Shown here one piece after another: positions 12,301 to 25,300 of a stretch of 64,000 nucleotides of DNA. The translations under genes were made by a program, and so were the position numbers. The stretch comes from Apostichopus japonicus (Eukaryota > Echinodermata > Holothuroidea > Aspidochirotida > Stichopodidae), in contig NC_092582.1 in the NCBI RefSeq assembly GCF_037975245.1, positions 4,062,501 through 4,126,500 on the forward strand. Reading direction: 5' to 3'. Within the stretch, counting starts at the first letter, position 1. Every line of letters starts with the position of its first letter. The notes under the pieces were generated by a model. That model saw nothing but the letters and a program-made list of their open reading frames with translations, was not told the DNA's origin and did no database searches.

Positions 12301-15300
12301 GCTATCATTACAGCCCCTGTGGGAAGTTCCCCAGGGGTCCTTGTAGATGTGGCTCACGGTAACGCTACCTGAGCGACTGTATGAACGGTGCACATTTTGG
12401 GTGCGTAATGTGGGTGCAACAAGTTAACTGCTGTTGAGTCGTGTGAGAGAAAGCATTGCACTGATACAAGACCTTCAACTTTTATTATCAGGTTGAAGCT
12501 GAAAAGAACAGATAACTTCATATGATTCGGACTATGGTCAGGGTTCTAAGAAAATAACATTCACCATGCTGCATGTATGTGACTCCACATATTAACATTT
12601 ATCTGAAAAGTCACCCAGGATTGATTTTGAGCATGAGTAGTTCTAATTACTAATGTATGCTTTCAGCTGCAGCCCTCTTACGTACAGTGGGACCGTGAAC
12701 ATACATAACAAGACCTGTATTTGATCACAGTCGCTATGAAACTAATAATTGATGGCAATTTCAGGACAGACCGCTCATTGGTGATCTATTGGAATATGGA
12801 AATCTGCTGATAATTGATTGAATATGCAAATCTATTCACGATCAACATGAATGCATGTATGCAAATAAATCAATCAAAAGGTAGAAATATGAAAGGACGA
12901 ATTGACGAAGATCAAATGTTGCAGCTTTATTGAATGGACTTACTTGTGGAGTATGGCAAGATAATTTGGTCGGTGAGCATTTGGTCAGGTCAAAGTAAAC
13001 CAGATATGGTTTATCTCTATAAAAGAAAAAAAAGACGAAATATAGCAAATTGAATCAGAAATGATAACCAACATCATAACTCTCCCAGTGGTGGCTTGCC
13101 ATAAATTCACGAGGGTTGTACTAAACAATAAGTGTTAAATCTGGAATGGCAGTAACAGAGAGAGGTGGGATACTTCACTCGATGTAACATCCCATTGCCC
13201 TTTTTCGCATGGTTTACGGTCCCAATACGAAGGGGGAAGGCACTGTGTTGTGCGGTTTGAGTGTCTGCCCCACAATCATTAAGGTTCAAAGTTCAAATCC
13301 TCCATCACCAGGAACCACATTTTCTTTGACCTATTTCAAAATTGCTGCTTGCTTTGCTGTGTTCTTGAGTGGTGTCTTCAGTGGAATTTGCTATGTCTGG
13401 TTTGCAAATTGGGAACTGGAGTATGGTTCTTTCCGTTCTTTCGATGGTTTCAAAACAACTTCGTTCACCACAGCTGCAATGCAGTGACGATGAATCGGGT
13501 GCTTTTTCGTGTTCATTCCCTCAGTATTTGAGAGAGTGTCAGATGGACACTCTCGTACATTGGATGGATGGGGAGCTGCATGGTAGTAAATGGTGGTACC
13601 GGGAGCAAGGGGCGACATTTGCACACCTGCCTCGTAACTCTCTGGACACTTGTCGAAGAGAGATCGAAGGCTTGGTATAAAGCTGGTGTCATCCAATGCC
13701 AACCACATGGGTATGGTGTCATATGAGTAGCTTCTATTGGCCTCCTAGTACTGGAGGATTACTAAACTAGTATAAGGGAACTTGGAGTGGGTCAACTGCT
13801 TTGGATATTCATGCCCAGGGGGCTACCTTGGGTGATGACTAGGAGCATGTAGGTGACCATATCAGGTGTTTCTAGCATGTTTGGGATCTCTGTAAGGCAC
13901 AAAGATCCTCAGTGGATACTCACATAGCAATTTCATCGATGCCGCAGATGGTCCCGTTAGAATCGGTAGGGTAAACGAGTCTTCGTGGATCACCGCTCGT
14001 AAACGCTGGAAGAGGAGGAAGGTAGACATAGTAGATGGGTATAAATTACATTTTTTTTTTTTATACGTAAAACATGACCAACAAAGGGTACTACTAGGTT
14101 TACTAGGTGTAATGAAAGTCCTTGTCTCTCAAAATCATTGAATTTATTCACATGCGAGTTGTGACAATGTTGGAAGGGGTAGTTGGATGGGAGAGAGAGA
14201 ATCATCTTGAGTTCTGCATCAATACAAGCTATATGCTCAGGAGGAATATTTGTGCTGTCATTGCTATTTTACGTTAGAATGGGATTAACCTACGTAACTT
14301 TAAAACTTGCAGATAAGGTGTGACAATGTTTGGTCCAATTGAAGTGATCGGGGGTGGGAGTGTGTTGTGTGCAGTAGAAATTGGTAATCTAGAGGAATAT
14401 GCAATATTTTTATGTTATTATAATGAAAAGGATGTGCTATGAACTTCCTGAATATGTGGGAGTGACAATATTCCGCCCAGCACAGTTCCATAAATATTAC
14501 CGATTCGTATCTGATTGGTCCACATTTACAAAACAAATCCTAGTTTAGGCTGGTTATGGCTTCAAGGCATTGAAGACTCGCCCCAAACCGCGTGCGGCCA
14601 TCTGAAAAAATTAACTTTTTGTTGCTTGCAAGTGACGTTTTGCTCGTGTCGCTACAAAATGCAGACAGTAATGAAACGTGAGACCTTAATTGTTATCTTT
14701 AGCTGGACCTGAGATGTCCATCGCTGTATCGTTTGTATACTGTGCTGTGGGTATTGACCGCAGCTGTATGTACTGACTGTACACTAGTGTCTAATTACCG
14801 ACGGTAGCAAGTGTGTGTGTATTTTCTTGGATCGATGGTGGTGTTTAACACTTCTGTTACACCTCATTCGAAACTAGGTCAAATTACCGGCATTAGACGT
14901 TTCTTTTTGCGCGAGTCTTCACACCCTTTAAAAGGTATATGTCTATCTGCCTCCATGTTTATATCCTTTTGGCTTTTGCTCTGCCTCCCTATTGTTGCCC
15001 TTAATATGCCCATCTTTTGTTTCCGATAACTTCCTGAATAGGGTCATAACATTACATATGGGAAGTAATCGTTTATTGCCCTTTTTCCTGTATTGTCACG
15101 GACATAAAAAATATCGGTGACGCAATTTCTGACTTGACATTAATGACACAAGTTGCGTCAAAAATGAATGGATTAAACTGAATGTCTTGAACTAGACACT
15201 AATAATTCAGAGGAGACTATCTTCAGTAAATATTTGAGTTCTTCACCCAGACCCTCTGAACTGGAATTGAAGACAGTGCCTGGCCTCTTCCCCCACCTCC

Positions 15301-16238
15301 CTCAAAACACTTACCCTTCTCCTTATTCTCTTTAGGAGAGGAAGCTAAAGCGAACAAAATTCACATGAAAATAGGACTTAAGAGTAAATATATTTAACCC
15401 TTCACCTTGTCTGAGAGGAAGTGCTCTAATATTAGGCAAATATTGAGATGTCTTTTTGCAGTCTCTCTGGTCTACTAGCCTTCTTCCTATCATCCATTAC
15501 TTATTTTATTTTTGTATTGTATAGTTGACTGGGTAGTATGGTTATTTTTGTTTGGTTATCTTGTTTTGTGTCCCTCCTCTGTACAATAGGACATGTGGTA
15601 ATCCAAAGCAGTTCCAGTTTTACTTCTCCCACATCCTTGAAGCCAACCATAAGGGTGGGAACAGGTGGAACAGGGTGGGAACAGGGTGTAAGGTGGGAAA
15701 GGGTGGGAACAGGTAACAGAGAGATGGGGTCAGGAGGTTGCCCCACAGCACAAAAATATATGGAGCGGTCCTGTAAATCAGAAAAAAAAATAGAAAACCT
15801 AGCGGGCCAGTGGGATAGGGTGACAGATAGGAGGGGATAAAGGGGAAGTGGACTACATATTCTCCCAAATATAGTACATATACATATATATATTTTTTAT
15901 ATTATATATAAAATATCAGAATTCTTACCAATTATACCAACGGCGATCATACCGATGAAGTACAAAATGAAGAGGATCAGACAAATGATATCTGTACATG
16001 ATCTGAAAAGAAGCAATAAAATATAAGTTATTATAATTATGGGTTAATTTAGTATGGATGAAATGTGGAGGTGAGGGGGAAGTGGGTGGGAGGGGAGTGA
16101 CCATGGTGATCAAAGCTTTAGGCATCTGCACTATGACAACCATGCCCTCCCTCTACAAACCCCCAACGCTTCCCTACATCTGCTACTCCTGTTGCAATCA
16201 CCAACTATGTTATCAGTATTATATATTGGTCTTTACAT

Positions 16239-16311
<73 letters not shown>

Positions 16312-19300
16312 TATATATATATTTTTTTTTTTTATTTTTTTATATAAATATAAACTACACTTAGATTACGAACAATATTAAGTTCCAGTTACAGACAATT
16401 CGTAATCAAATCACAGACCAGAAAATGCTACAAACTAGTCTTTCCACTATAGGCACCATGCCTTTAGCAACTGCCCAAATTTGTTTTAATTTGGCACCCA
16501 CTTTACCAGCTGCTGATGAACTTTCTCTGCATATATTGTAGTTTACAGCTGTAGATTGCACCCCCTAGTCCTAGCTGCCTCACACCCGGTAGCAGATGCG
16601 TGAAAAAAAAAAGAAATACAGAACAAACCTGCAATTTTACTCAAATCTCACTAGTGGCCATGCAAATCAATATGTAAATTAGCCATTAGTTGTGTTTGTG
16701 TTGTAAGCCTGCAAGTTTACACAGGTACTGTAGCTGTTTCCTTACTGTTTCAATGTCCATTTATATGCTTTGGCCACAAAAATTTCTCTCCCAACGAATG
16801 AAAAGGACAAAAACATTTCACTAACAAGTTTATGATCTAGTTGCACACTAAACTTAGAAACAATTGGCACCATTTATGTAGAATTGTGTCAACTAACTGT
16901 GACAATTCACGAGTATTATATGATTGGCATGCTATTCCCAAGTCCATTCTAAAATGACAAGTTTCAAGGTTTTTTAAAAAAGTTAAGGCCATTTACCACC
17001 AAGATCTCCCCAATGCATACTGAAATGCTTTATTTACAGCATAAAATGAGTGTTCATGTCTTTGTTGTCACATAAACTATAAATATCACAAATTTACAAT
17101 ATTTGACCATAAAAACAGCACAAAAATGGTCACCACTTGCGCAATATCTAGGTCTTCTTTAGTGTTACTGTTTCTATTCGATTGGATCTAGCATTGGCAT
17201 GAAAAAAAATAAATTCAACGGTAGGAAAATAATAATCAAACAGTTTGCTTGAAAAAAAGGATCCTAGTTTGTAATGCAAGGATGAATTGCTATAAAAATA
17301 AGACCACAATGACAAAGCCAGTTAGCTCCAGTGGAGTATGACAAAAGTTCAAAGGAAACCATTCCAAATTAGGCTGGCATATTTATTCTCCCGTGAATAA
17401 TTTTATCAAGTATCGCATCGTAAAATGCGATGCAAATAAGGCAAATTGCTATACAAGTGCCAAGATGAATTTAGCAGTTTTTTTGTACACAGGACAATAG
17501 TACTTTACTACACAAAAGAGACAAATTCATTGCCTTCACACAGCTATATGCAAAAATGTGAACACTAAATTGGATCCTGTTCTCCTTTCTTAATTGTCAA
17601 ACAGCCTTGTTACCTTCAGTGAAAGAAAACCTGTAGCAACGTTCAACAATAATAAACAATACCTCATACAGCCACTGCAAAATAGTCATTCTCATCGTGG
17701 GGCAGGGGGGTGGGGGAAGGGAGAAGGGGGAGGGGGAGAAGGAGAGGGGGAAGAATGATGAAAGTAACCACTGGTGACCTGGTATTACATTATTAGACAT
17801 GTTTTGTTCTCTAAGCAAATTTTGTTTTCCATAATTAGCAAAGATTTTGTGCAATTAAATGGCAAAGATTTACAGCTGGATCCACTGACATAACGTAGCT
17901 CATACATTTACATGTATGTATGTCAACCTACTAGGGTGCATATCAGTACTGGACTGCAGGGAACTAGATGTCCAATCTGTTATCACATCATAGAGAGAGG
18001 GGAAGGAGGGAGAGAGGGACAAGAGAGGGGTTTGGAAAACACATAAAGAGCAATCAATTAGCTGTTTCTCAAACCAGGAGTACCTGAGGCTGCAACCAAA
18101 GGGCCATAACATAGTGACTATATTACACTCACAGTAAGTGAAAGTGCTCGACATAAATAAGCCAATATACCATGATTTATTCTTAAACATTGTCATAGCC
18201 ATGAGCAGAGGGGGTAGTGCTATGGCTCCGACATATATGTCAGCCCATCCCCCCCCCCCCCAACCCCCAAAAAAATTTGTAAGAGATTTTTTTCTGTTCG
18301 AAAATAGGTTATTCCTGCTCTTCCCCTCCCTACCCCCCGTCCTCCCTAGAAGCACTGGATCCCCTCCCTCCTGCAGCGAGAAGTCTAGCTCGCCCCTGTC
18401 CTGAATATCTTTGAGGGTCATAATAGGTTATCCTTGCATGTAGTTATACTCATGTGGCTTTATTTATAAATTTCTGAAATTTTACTAATCCTTCCAGGTG
18501 TTGCTCAAAGCCGGCCTAAGGTAACAATTAATAAATTAAACTAAAGACAAGATCCAAAAAAGCCACCACACCTCCCACCTCAAGTGTGAATTATTAGGTA
18601 ATAAAGTCAGTATTCCATTTTCAAACTGGAATTTAATTATATCACTCAAACAGTTTTTTTGTATGTAAGTCTTAAACACAGACAAAGAGCAACGTGAAAT
18701 GTTCAAAATATCAGGCATCATGTTCAGTTTGAAATATGACTATATACTGTATAAGCTGATGCAGGTTTGATCAAACTGCTTTGCTGTGTCTCATGAGATC
18801 AATAAATGAGATCAATAAATGAGATCAATAAATATCAAGTTCATTGGTAAGGTAATTAAACTGAGCAGCCAACATCAATATTTATAGGTTGTTGGTATTT
18901 GGCAGTACCTAATAATACTCAAGTACTGATATATAAAGGGTATATTCTGTAATGTTGTTGTGAATATATGTCAAGTATGTAATGGTTATCTACAACTATA
19001 TCCAATTAATCCTACCCCCTACCCCTCCCCCTCGGGTAGCAAAGGCTCATCTACAATAGGATATTAAAATGGATATTTTGGCACTAACAAAGTCCAGGAA
19101 AAAATCTGGATGAACCATTGAATAATTGGAAAGATTTAGAACATTTCAACACTTAAACAACAGACTGGCATAGTTGTTTGTACTTAAAGGGAGTGAAGAC
19201 TCGCGCACGAAGAAACTTCTGATGCCGGTAATCTGACCTAGTTTCGAATGAGGTGTAACAGAAGTGTTAGACACCACCATCGATTCCAGAAAATACACAC

Positions 19301-22300
19301 ACAGCTGGCTACCGCCGGTAATTAGACACTAATGTACAGTCAATACATGCAGCTACGGTCAATACCCACAACACAGTGTACATAGCAGCGATGGACATCT
19401 CAGGTCCAGATAAAAGATAACAAGGTATCATGTTTCATTACTGTCTGCATTTTGTAGCGACAAGAAAAAAACTTCACTTGCAAGCAACGGAAAGTTAACT
19501 TTTTTAGAGGGCGGCACACGGTATGGGGCGAGTCTTCAATGCCTTTAATACTTCTTGAGTCATGGATTTTGCATTAGCTGGCAATCATAATCGGGCAAAG
19601 TTTGGGTAACGTAGCATATGGATGGATACTAAGTACAGTATTATAATTTAGTCGTCGTAGTTAGCGTTTTGAGCCTCCTACTTGTCATCATAACTAATCA
19701 CTGTTGGTACTCATGCATTCCCCAGTAATGTACTAGTACTGATATATGTCTGCTATATCATAAAATAAAAAAATTCAAGTCATATTGATGACCTAAATTT
19801 TTAAAGCATTGGAGTACAAATGCAGATCTTTATATATACAAATGTATAAAGTAAAAGTTACAATAATGCTATATCTTCATGGCTAATGAGATATGATATT
19901 AGGAATTCAATCTATGTTTCTTTTTTCTTTTTTAAATTTCCTTGATAACAAAAATTCATCAGCAATTAAATCAGCCCAGAATAACATAAAAGGTTTGTTA
20001 AACTTTACCTATTGTGCAGAGGGCCCTTGAAATTAGGTTCAAATGTTTGTGCTTCTCCTGCATGAAGGAAAAAGGGAGAAAAAGAAAAGAAGAAAATATT
20101 GAGCATATATTACATCAAAATGAACTAAATATCTGTTTCTCTTTCTATCTATATCTAGGTTCTCCATAATATTGGTCTTGCTGCTGCTCTAAATTTAAAT
20201 TAAGAAATGAAATATTGAAGCATAATATAATCAGATTTCAAACAATATGAAAATTGATAACTTCTGCATCATTCATGTCCACTCTACACTTCGAACTAAT
20301 AAATCAAATTAAAATTAATATGCATCGCCCTTGCTGCAACATGAAACATACTGAAAAGCATAATAAATCATAGAACTTAGTTTTCTGTACATGTAAAATG
20401 TCACCACCTGCTATAAAATATAAAATTATTGACAGTCTGAGCTAATAAAACACATCCATTGGAAGCAAAAACCAATTTTTTTTACTTTTTCCCAATTTTT
20501 AACCTGCACTACAAAATTCCACTCAAGTCTCATTTCAAAGCTGGAAACAATATTGATTTAAGCATTCAACTGCTTTGTTTTGGTTTTTAACAAATGAGAC
20601 GGCAAATCAGCACTGCTTTTATGTTACCTGCATCGAGTGCTTGCATAAAACTCTGTCAATAGGCATCACCATGACAACATATCATCCAAACCAGTTTCAT
20701 CATCTGTATCATTCTGCACTTTGTGTACGCAACTCTTCTAAAGGCACATAACAACAGTGGGAGCCTTGTTCACAATTTCGCAAGTGGTGCGTCAATCGGT
20801 TGCGACGGGTTGAGAGGGTCCAAGATAATCCATGCGTGAGAGATCGGGGATGGGGAATCAACCGAATTATGCAAATTTAAATTCAACAACATATAAAAAA
20901 AAACTGGAAAGTCACTGGAAAGCAAAGTTAACTAGTTATTTATACATCCTATTAATTTATTTCTCTCTCTCTTGTTTCCTCTATTTTTGGGGGGAGGGGG
21001 GAGGGGGAGGGGAGGGAGACTTGTGGGGGAAGGGGGAGCAGGCAACCAGGAAAGCAAGAAATCAAAGTGGTTTCAAGTTCTCAAATCAGAAAATCAAAGC
21101 ATAAAAGAGCTATTATATACTGTATTATAAGTGTTTCTCCCAAGTAAAGTTAAGCGCCATTCACTCTATGAATGGTACAACACAATATCATACGATATCA
21201 TAAAACATTTTTTAGTGTTCACAATACAACGTGCCATGATCTCATGCGATAAATGTATCGTCCATTTTCATAGTGCTTTGGTCGGAATTGTCTGCAGTTG
21301 CCTCTCTTGCAACCAACAATCATAGGTTACATGCCACATGATACATGATAAATGCACTTGCAACTGGAATCCTGTACGTATATTGCTGAGTGGATGCCAA
21401 AAACATGAAAACCGTTGGTTTCATTTTACTGGGTATATTAATTATATACTTCTTCAAAGTTCAAACTGAGTTAAAAATTTGAGAATTTGTGGTAGATTGG
21501 GTGGATTTTAAGTACTTCGATTCATTGTTGGTGGACATATTTTATACCTACAATTAATACCCCCACCCTCTCGGGCCCACCCCTCTCACTTTTATTTGGA
21601 CATCACTGAAATAAAACATAGTGAATGATATGGGTATGCATTCTTGTTTATGAACCCACTGCACACTCTCATGCAGTTCTGCATGCATGAATCAAAACAT
21701 GTCTTTCCTAAGTAAGTTCCTTGAGAGTGGAAAAGGTGTCTCAGAAACACAATATATCGTCTCCCCTGTTAACACCAAATACAGAAATTTATAGGAAAAT
21801 TCCCTTTTAAGTTTCTACAATGCACGTTTTTTTTTAATGGCTCTAAGAGGGTCATTTTTTTATTCTTTCCCTTTTGTTTCTTTTGTTAATACAATTAAAT
21901 TGGCTCTTTTGACAAGTTACAGGCATGTTGTTGGTTTTGTGCCACAGTGATCAGTCACACAGTAGCACAGTGTACAATTAAGGCCTGACTGAACAAAGTT
22001 CTTAGATACAAAAAGGAGTGATCCAGTGTTTATTGATGAAATCCTAGAAAATTTAATACGTCTATTGTATAAGAATTGAAAACGGTATGATTGAGCTTGG
22101 TTTTATTTGTATAAAACTATAGGATATAGCAGAGAGGATTAATACATTAGCCCACATGACTATTAGCTTACTGTTATGATTACAGTAAACATATACCTCA
22201 TTACAGTAAACATACCTCATTACAGTACTTCAACATATACCTCATACAGTTAACATATACCATAACAGTAACCATACCTCATTACAGTAAAAATATACCT

Positions 22301-25300
22301 CATTACAGTAAAAAATTACCTCATTACAGTAAACATATACCTTGTACAGTAAACATATACCTCATACAGTAAACATATACAGCAAACATATACCTCATTA
22401 CAGTAAACATATATACCTCATACAGTTAACATATCTCATTAAAGTAAACATATACCTCATTACAGTAAACATACCTCATTAACGTAAACATATACCTCAT
22501 TACAGTGAACATATACCTCATTACAGTAAACATATACGTCATACAGTAAACATATACCTCATTACAGTTAACATATACCTCATTAGAGTGAACATATATA
22601 CCTCATACAGTAAACCTATACCTCATTAGAGTAATTTGTGTAAGTGCACATGTTACAAACTACTTGTCCTAACCAAGTACTGATAGTCACAGGAACATGC
22701 AAACCTTCAATTAGTTATATTGTGCTTGTTGAGAATCAATACAGTACGTGCTAAGCATACCTCTTCTGCCTTTCCACCCACCCCCCCCCTCATGCCCCTC
22801 TTCTCCCTCTCTCCACCGTAAAAAGAGAAGGAAGATGATACCCAGAAATGAGGAGTAATTAATTGAAACTAGGTGACAATTAACCAAGTTCAATTAAAGG
22901 CTTTAATTTGTTTATCCTTCTGCATGCATGGCACTGCTATTTGAACGGAATTTTGATATCGGGCCGATTAATACCTTGAAATCTTTTGAAATTATGTTCT
23001 CAAGTGTTCGTTGTGCAGACTAGTGTTGTTCACATACATGTAACTCCCTAGCAAAGTGTGCGATACTCTGGCGATACTATTAAGTTACGTAAACAGGTCA
23101 ACTTTCACCGTACTTCCCAGCCAGCTGAAGCCAGTATGGTCATATTACACCTAAACTTTGAAGACTTCCTATGAGCAGTACACAAATGCAATCTTAGATG
23201 ATATTAAGAAACAAATGTTATAGGCTGACTAAGAGTGTGATTTAGAGAAAACATATGTGTGACACAAGTACTTCAAGCAAATCTATGGTAGCACAAGACT
23301 TTAACGACAGTATTAGCAGTGCAGCATGCAGCGTTTCTCGTTTACTCAGCAGGTTTTAGTAAAAATTTTAGAAAATTACTGATCAATCTCAAAAAAGGCG
23401 TACAATAAATTTAAAAAAATCTAATTTATTAGACAAAATGGAGCCATATTATGAGACAAACCGGTGTGACAGGATTTTTTCCCCCCTGAAAATATTCCCC
23501 CCCGGGGGGAATATTTCCTAGGAAATTTTCCCCCGGGTGGAGATTTCCTAGGAAATATTCCCCCCGGGGGGGCATTATTCCTAGGAAATATTCCCCCCAA
23601 CCTGGAAAAATTCCCCCCCACCTTCATGTAATTCTAGTTAATTATATTTTTGTACACCTATCAAGGATATCTCATCATGGAACTATAATAAGGAGATTTT
23701 AACATTTTTTGGGCATGAACTTGGAATATATCATTCCTGCAATAAGGATATTCAGAGGAAATGTCTTGGGTTAGGGTTAGGGTTAGGCCATGAATGCAGT
23801 GCCATGAATGGAATGGGACTAGCTCTGATGTTACTGATGTAGTCAAGTATAATCATTGTAAATTGAAACTATTACATTGTGTTGGTATGATGGTTCCACA
23901 GGAGGAATCAATGTTTATTGGGAAGGGGTTGACATATTGATTATTGTTTATGAGCTGTGGTGAAGCTCAATGGGATTATCTTAATTCATGGCTTAAGAAA
24001 CTGATTGAACACCATTGAATTACTCTTTATGCCTCATTAGACAAAGTTACCTGGACTTCCTCGATATGAAATTGGATATTGGGAGTTGGCTACTGATTTT
24101 CTCAACTGGCTAAATTGCACCAATCCTTGCAACTAACTGTCCGCTGGCCACTAAAAAAATGTTGCGAATACGTGAAGGATATATTCCAAGCGTTTAATTG
24201 CCATGAACAAGCGATCGACCATCTCATCATACACTGAATTTGAGAAATCGCCTATTGGAATATAGGAATATTATGAAATTCATTGCAAGCTAAAGACTTG
24301 CAGGTGCTGCCAAGAAAATTGATCATGCTTATGGTGGGGGGGGTATATTTTCAGGGTGGGGGGGAATTTATCCTAGGAAAAATTCCCCCCGGGGGGGAAA
24401 ATTTTCAGGGGGGGAAAATTTCCTGTTACACCGGGTTAACGCTGAAGTGGCGGTGCTAGACAATACCTCTTATGATCTGCAAATAGATATATATTGCTAC
24501 TCTTTACAAGTTACCATGAATTTCCATGTGAGGGAGGAGTGTTCAAGTGTACAAGTGGGTTGTTTACTATAACTGCACAATAATTTTGATGCCAGTATAT
24601 TTAGTTGTTCCACTTTGGGAATTCATTGTAATCCATATTAAAGCAGTTGTTTGTATTTCATGAGAAAAAAAATCATTCAATTCATGTGTACTTTCAACCA
24701 TCCCCACCAATCAAATTACCCTCATAACAAACAAAAACATAATAAAGATGTCACCCACTGATGCTAGGCCCGGTCCACCTAGAGCTGCGTTTTCAATCAA
24801 AATTTCACTAAATATAAGCAGCACAGGGTCATATCCACCCTCCATCCTAGTCAGATCTATTGCAATGTCCAAAGAGCACAGGTATGCGACGTGTTTAAAT
24901 ATCATAAAATGGACCAAGAGCAATGTTAATGTGGTTTATTACCATGCTCGTTCTCATGTGTAAAACATGTACATATATTCTTATGCACAGACACATATGC
25001 TATGAAGGTGTTAATACAAATAAAAATCCTGTTGGGGGTAACCACTTCAAAAGGAGAACAGCTTTCTTTGGGATATTTAACAGAAATGCAGCTGTGAAAG
25101 CAAACACAACCTAATTGAACTTTATTGTATGTATTCATGTACTATTTGTATGTACTATTGTGTGGTGATAGGTCTACACAACTGCACAAAACAAACACAG
25201 ACTTCAAGCTTTGGTTTAATGGAAATTCAACCGAAACTTTATACCCTTATGACAATATGGTACTGAATTCCAGAAACAGTGCAAATAATCAACCAAAACT

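Larger units (their letters stand above)
356..15928 (-). other. Introns 3-14 of the SLC44A gene: content
   Basis: Apart from the exons and repeats listed separately, these introns hold homopolymer tracts (poly-C at 1858-1867 and 2242-2259), a GGGGGA tract at about 4972-5000 that could form a G-quadruplex, a GGTGT minisatellite at 11911-11955, a 16-bp-arm hairpin at 1428-1461 and fragments of hAT-like elements at 9801-9960 and 12081-12233. I saw no further coding exon or RNA gene. Confidence 0.6.
16003..20008 (-). other. SLC44A intron 2: content
   Basis: Four-kilobase intron with the CA/TA microsatellite at 16230, a polypurine GGGGGAGG tract at 17697-17750, a 15-bp GAGATCAATAAAT-type tandem at about 18793-18835 and the TTAA-type MITE at 19194. 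Frames at 17597-18721 are C/G-rich low-complexity translation. No coding exon was recognised. Confidence 0.5.

Noticed and set aside
13209-13722. Overlapping frames on both strands near 13.2-13.7 kb
   Set aside because: No domain, mutually overlapping on opposite strands, and partly derived from a SINE-like head.
22170-22635. Regularly spaced repeats resembling a CRISPR array
   Set aside because: Repeats are contiguous with no unique spacers and the genome is eukaryotic.
23421-23627. Pro/Gly-rich frame with PPGGIFPRK repeats
   Set aside because: It is the arm of the fold-back element, in a sequence that is palindromic and therefore open on both strands.
23769-23787. (TTAGGG)3 as a telomere junction
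   Set aside because: Only about three units inside a transposon-like element; an interstitial chance match.
24711-24923. Minus-strand frame with [18 protein letters not shown]
   Set aside because: Looks protein-like, but I could match it to no family, its edges lack a good acceptor, and it lies inside a repeat-rich intron. Left as unproven; a protein search of the 70 residues would decide.
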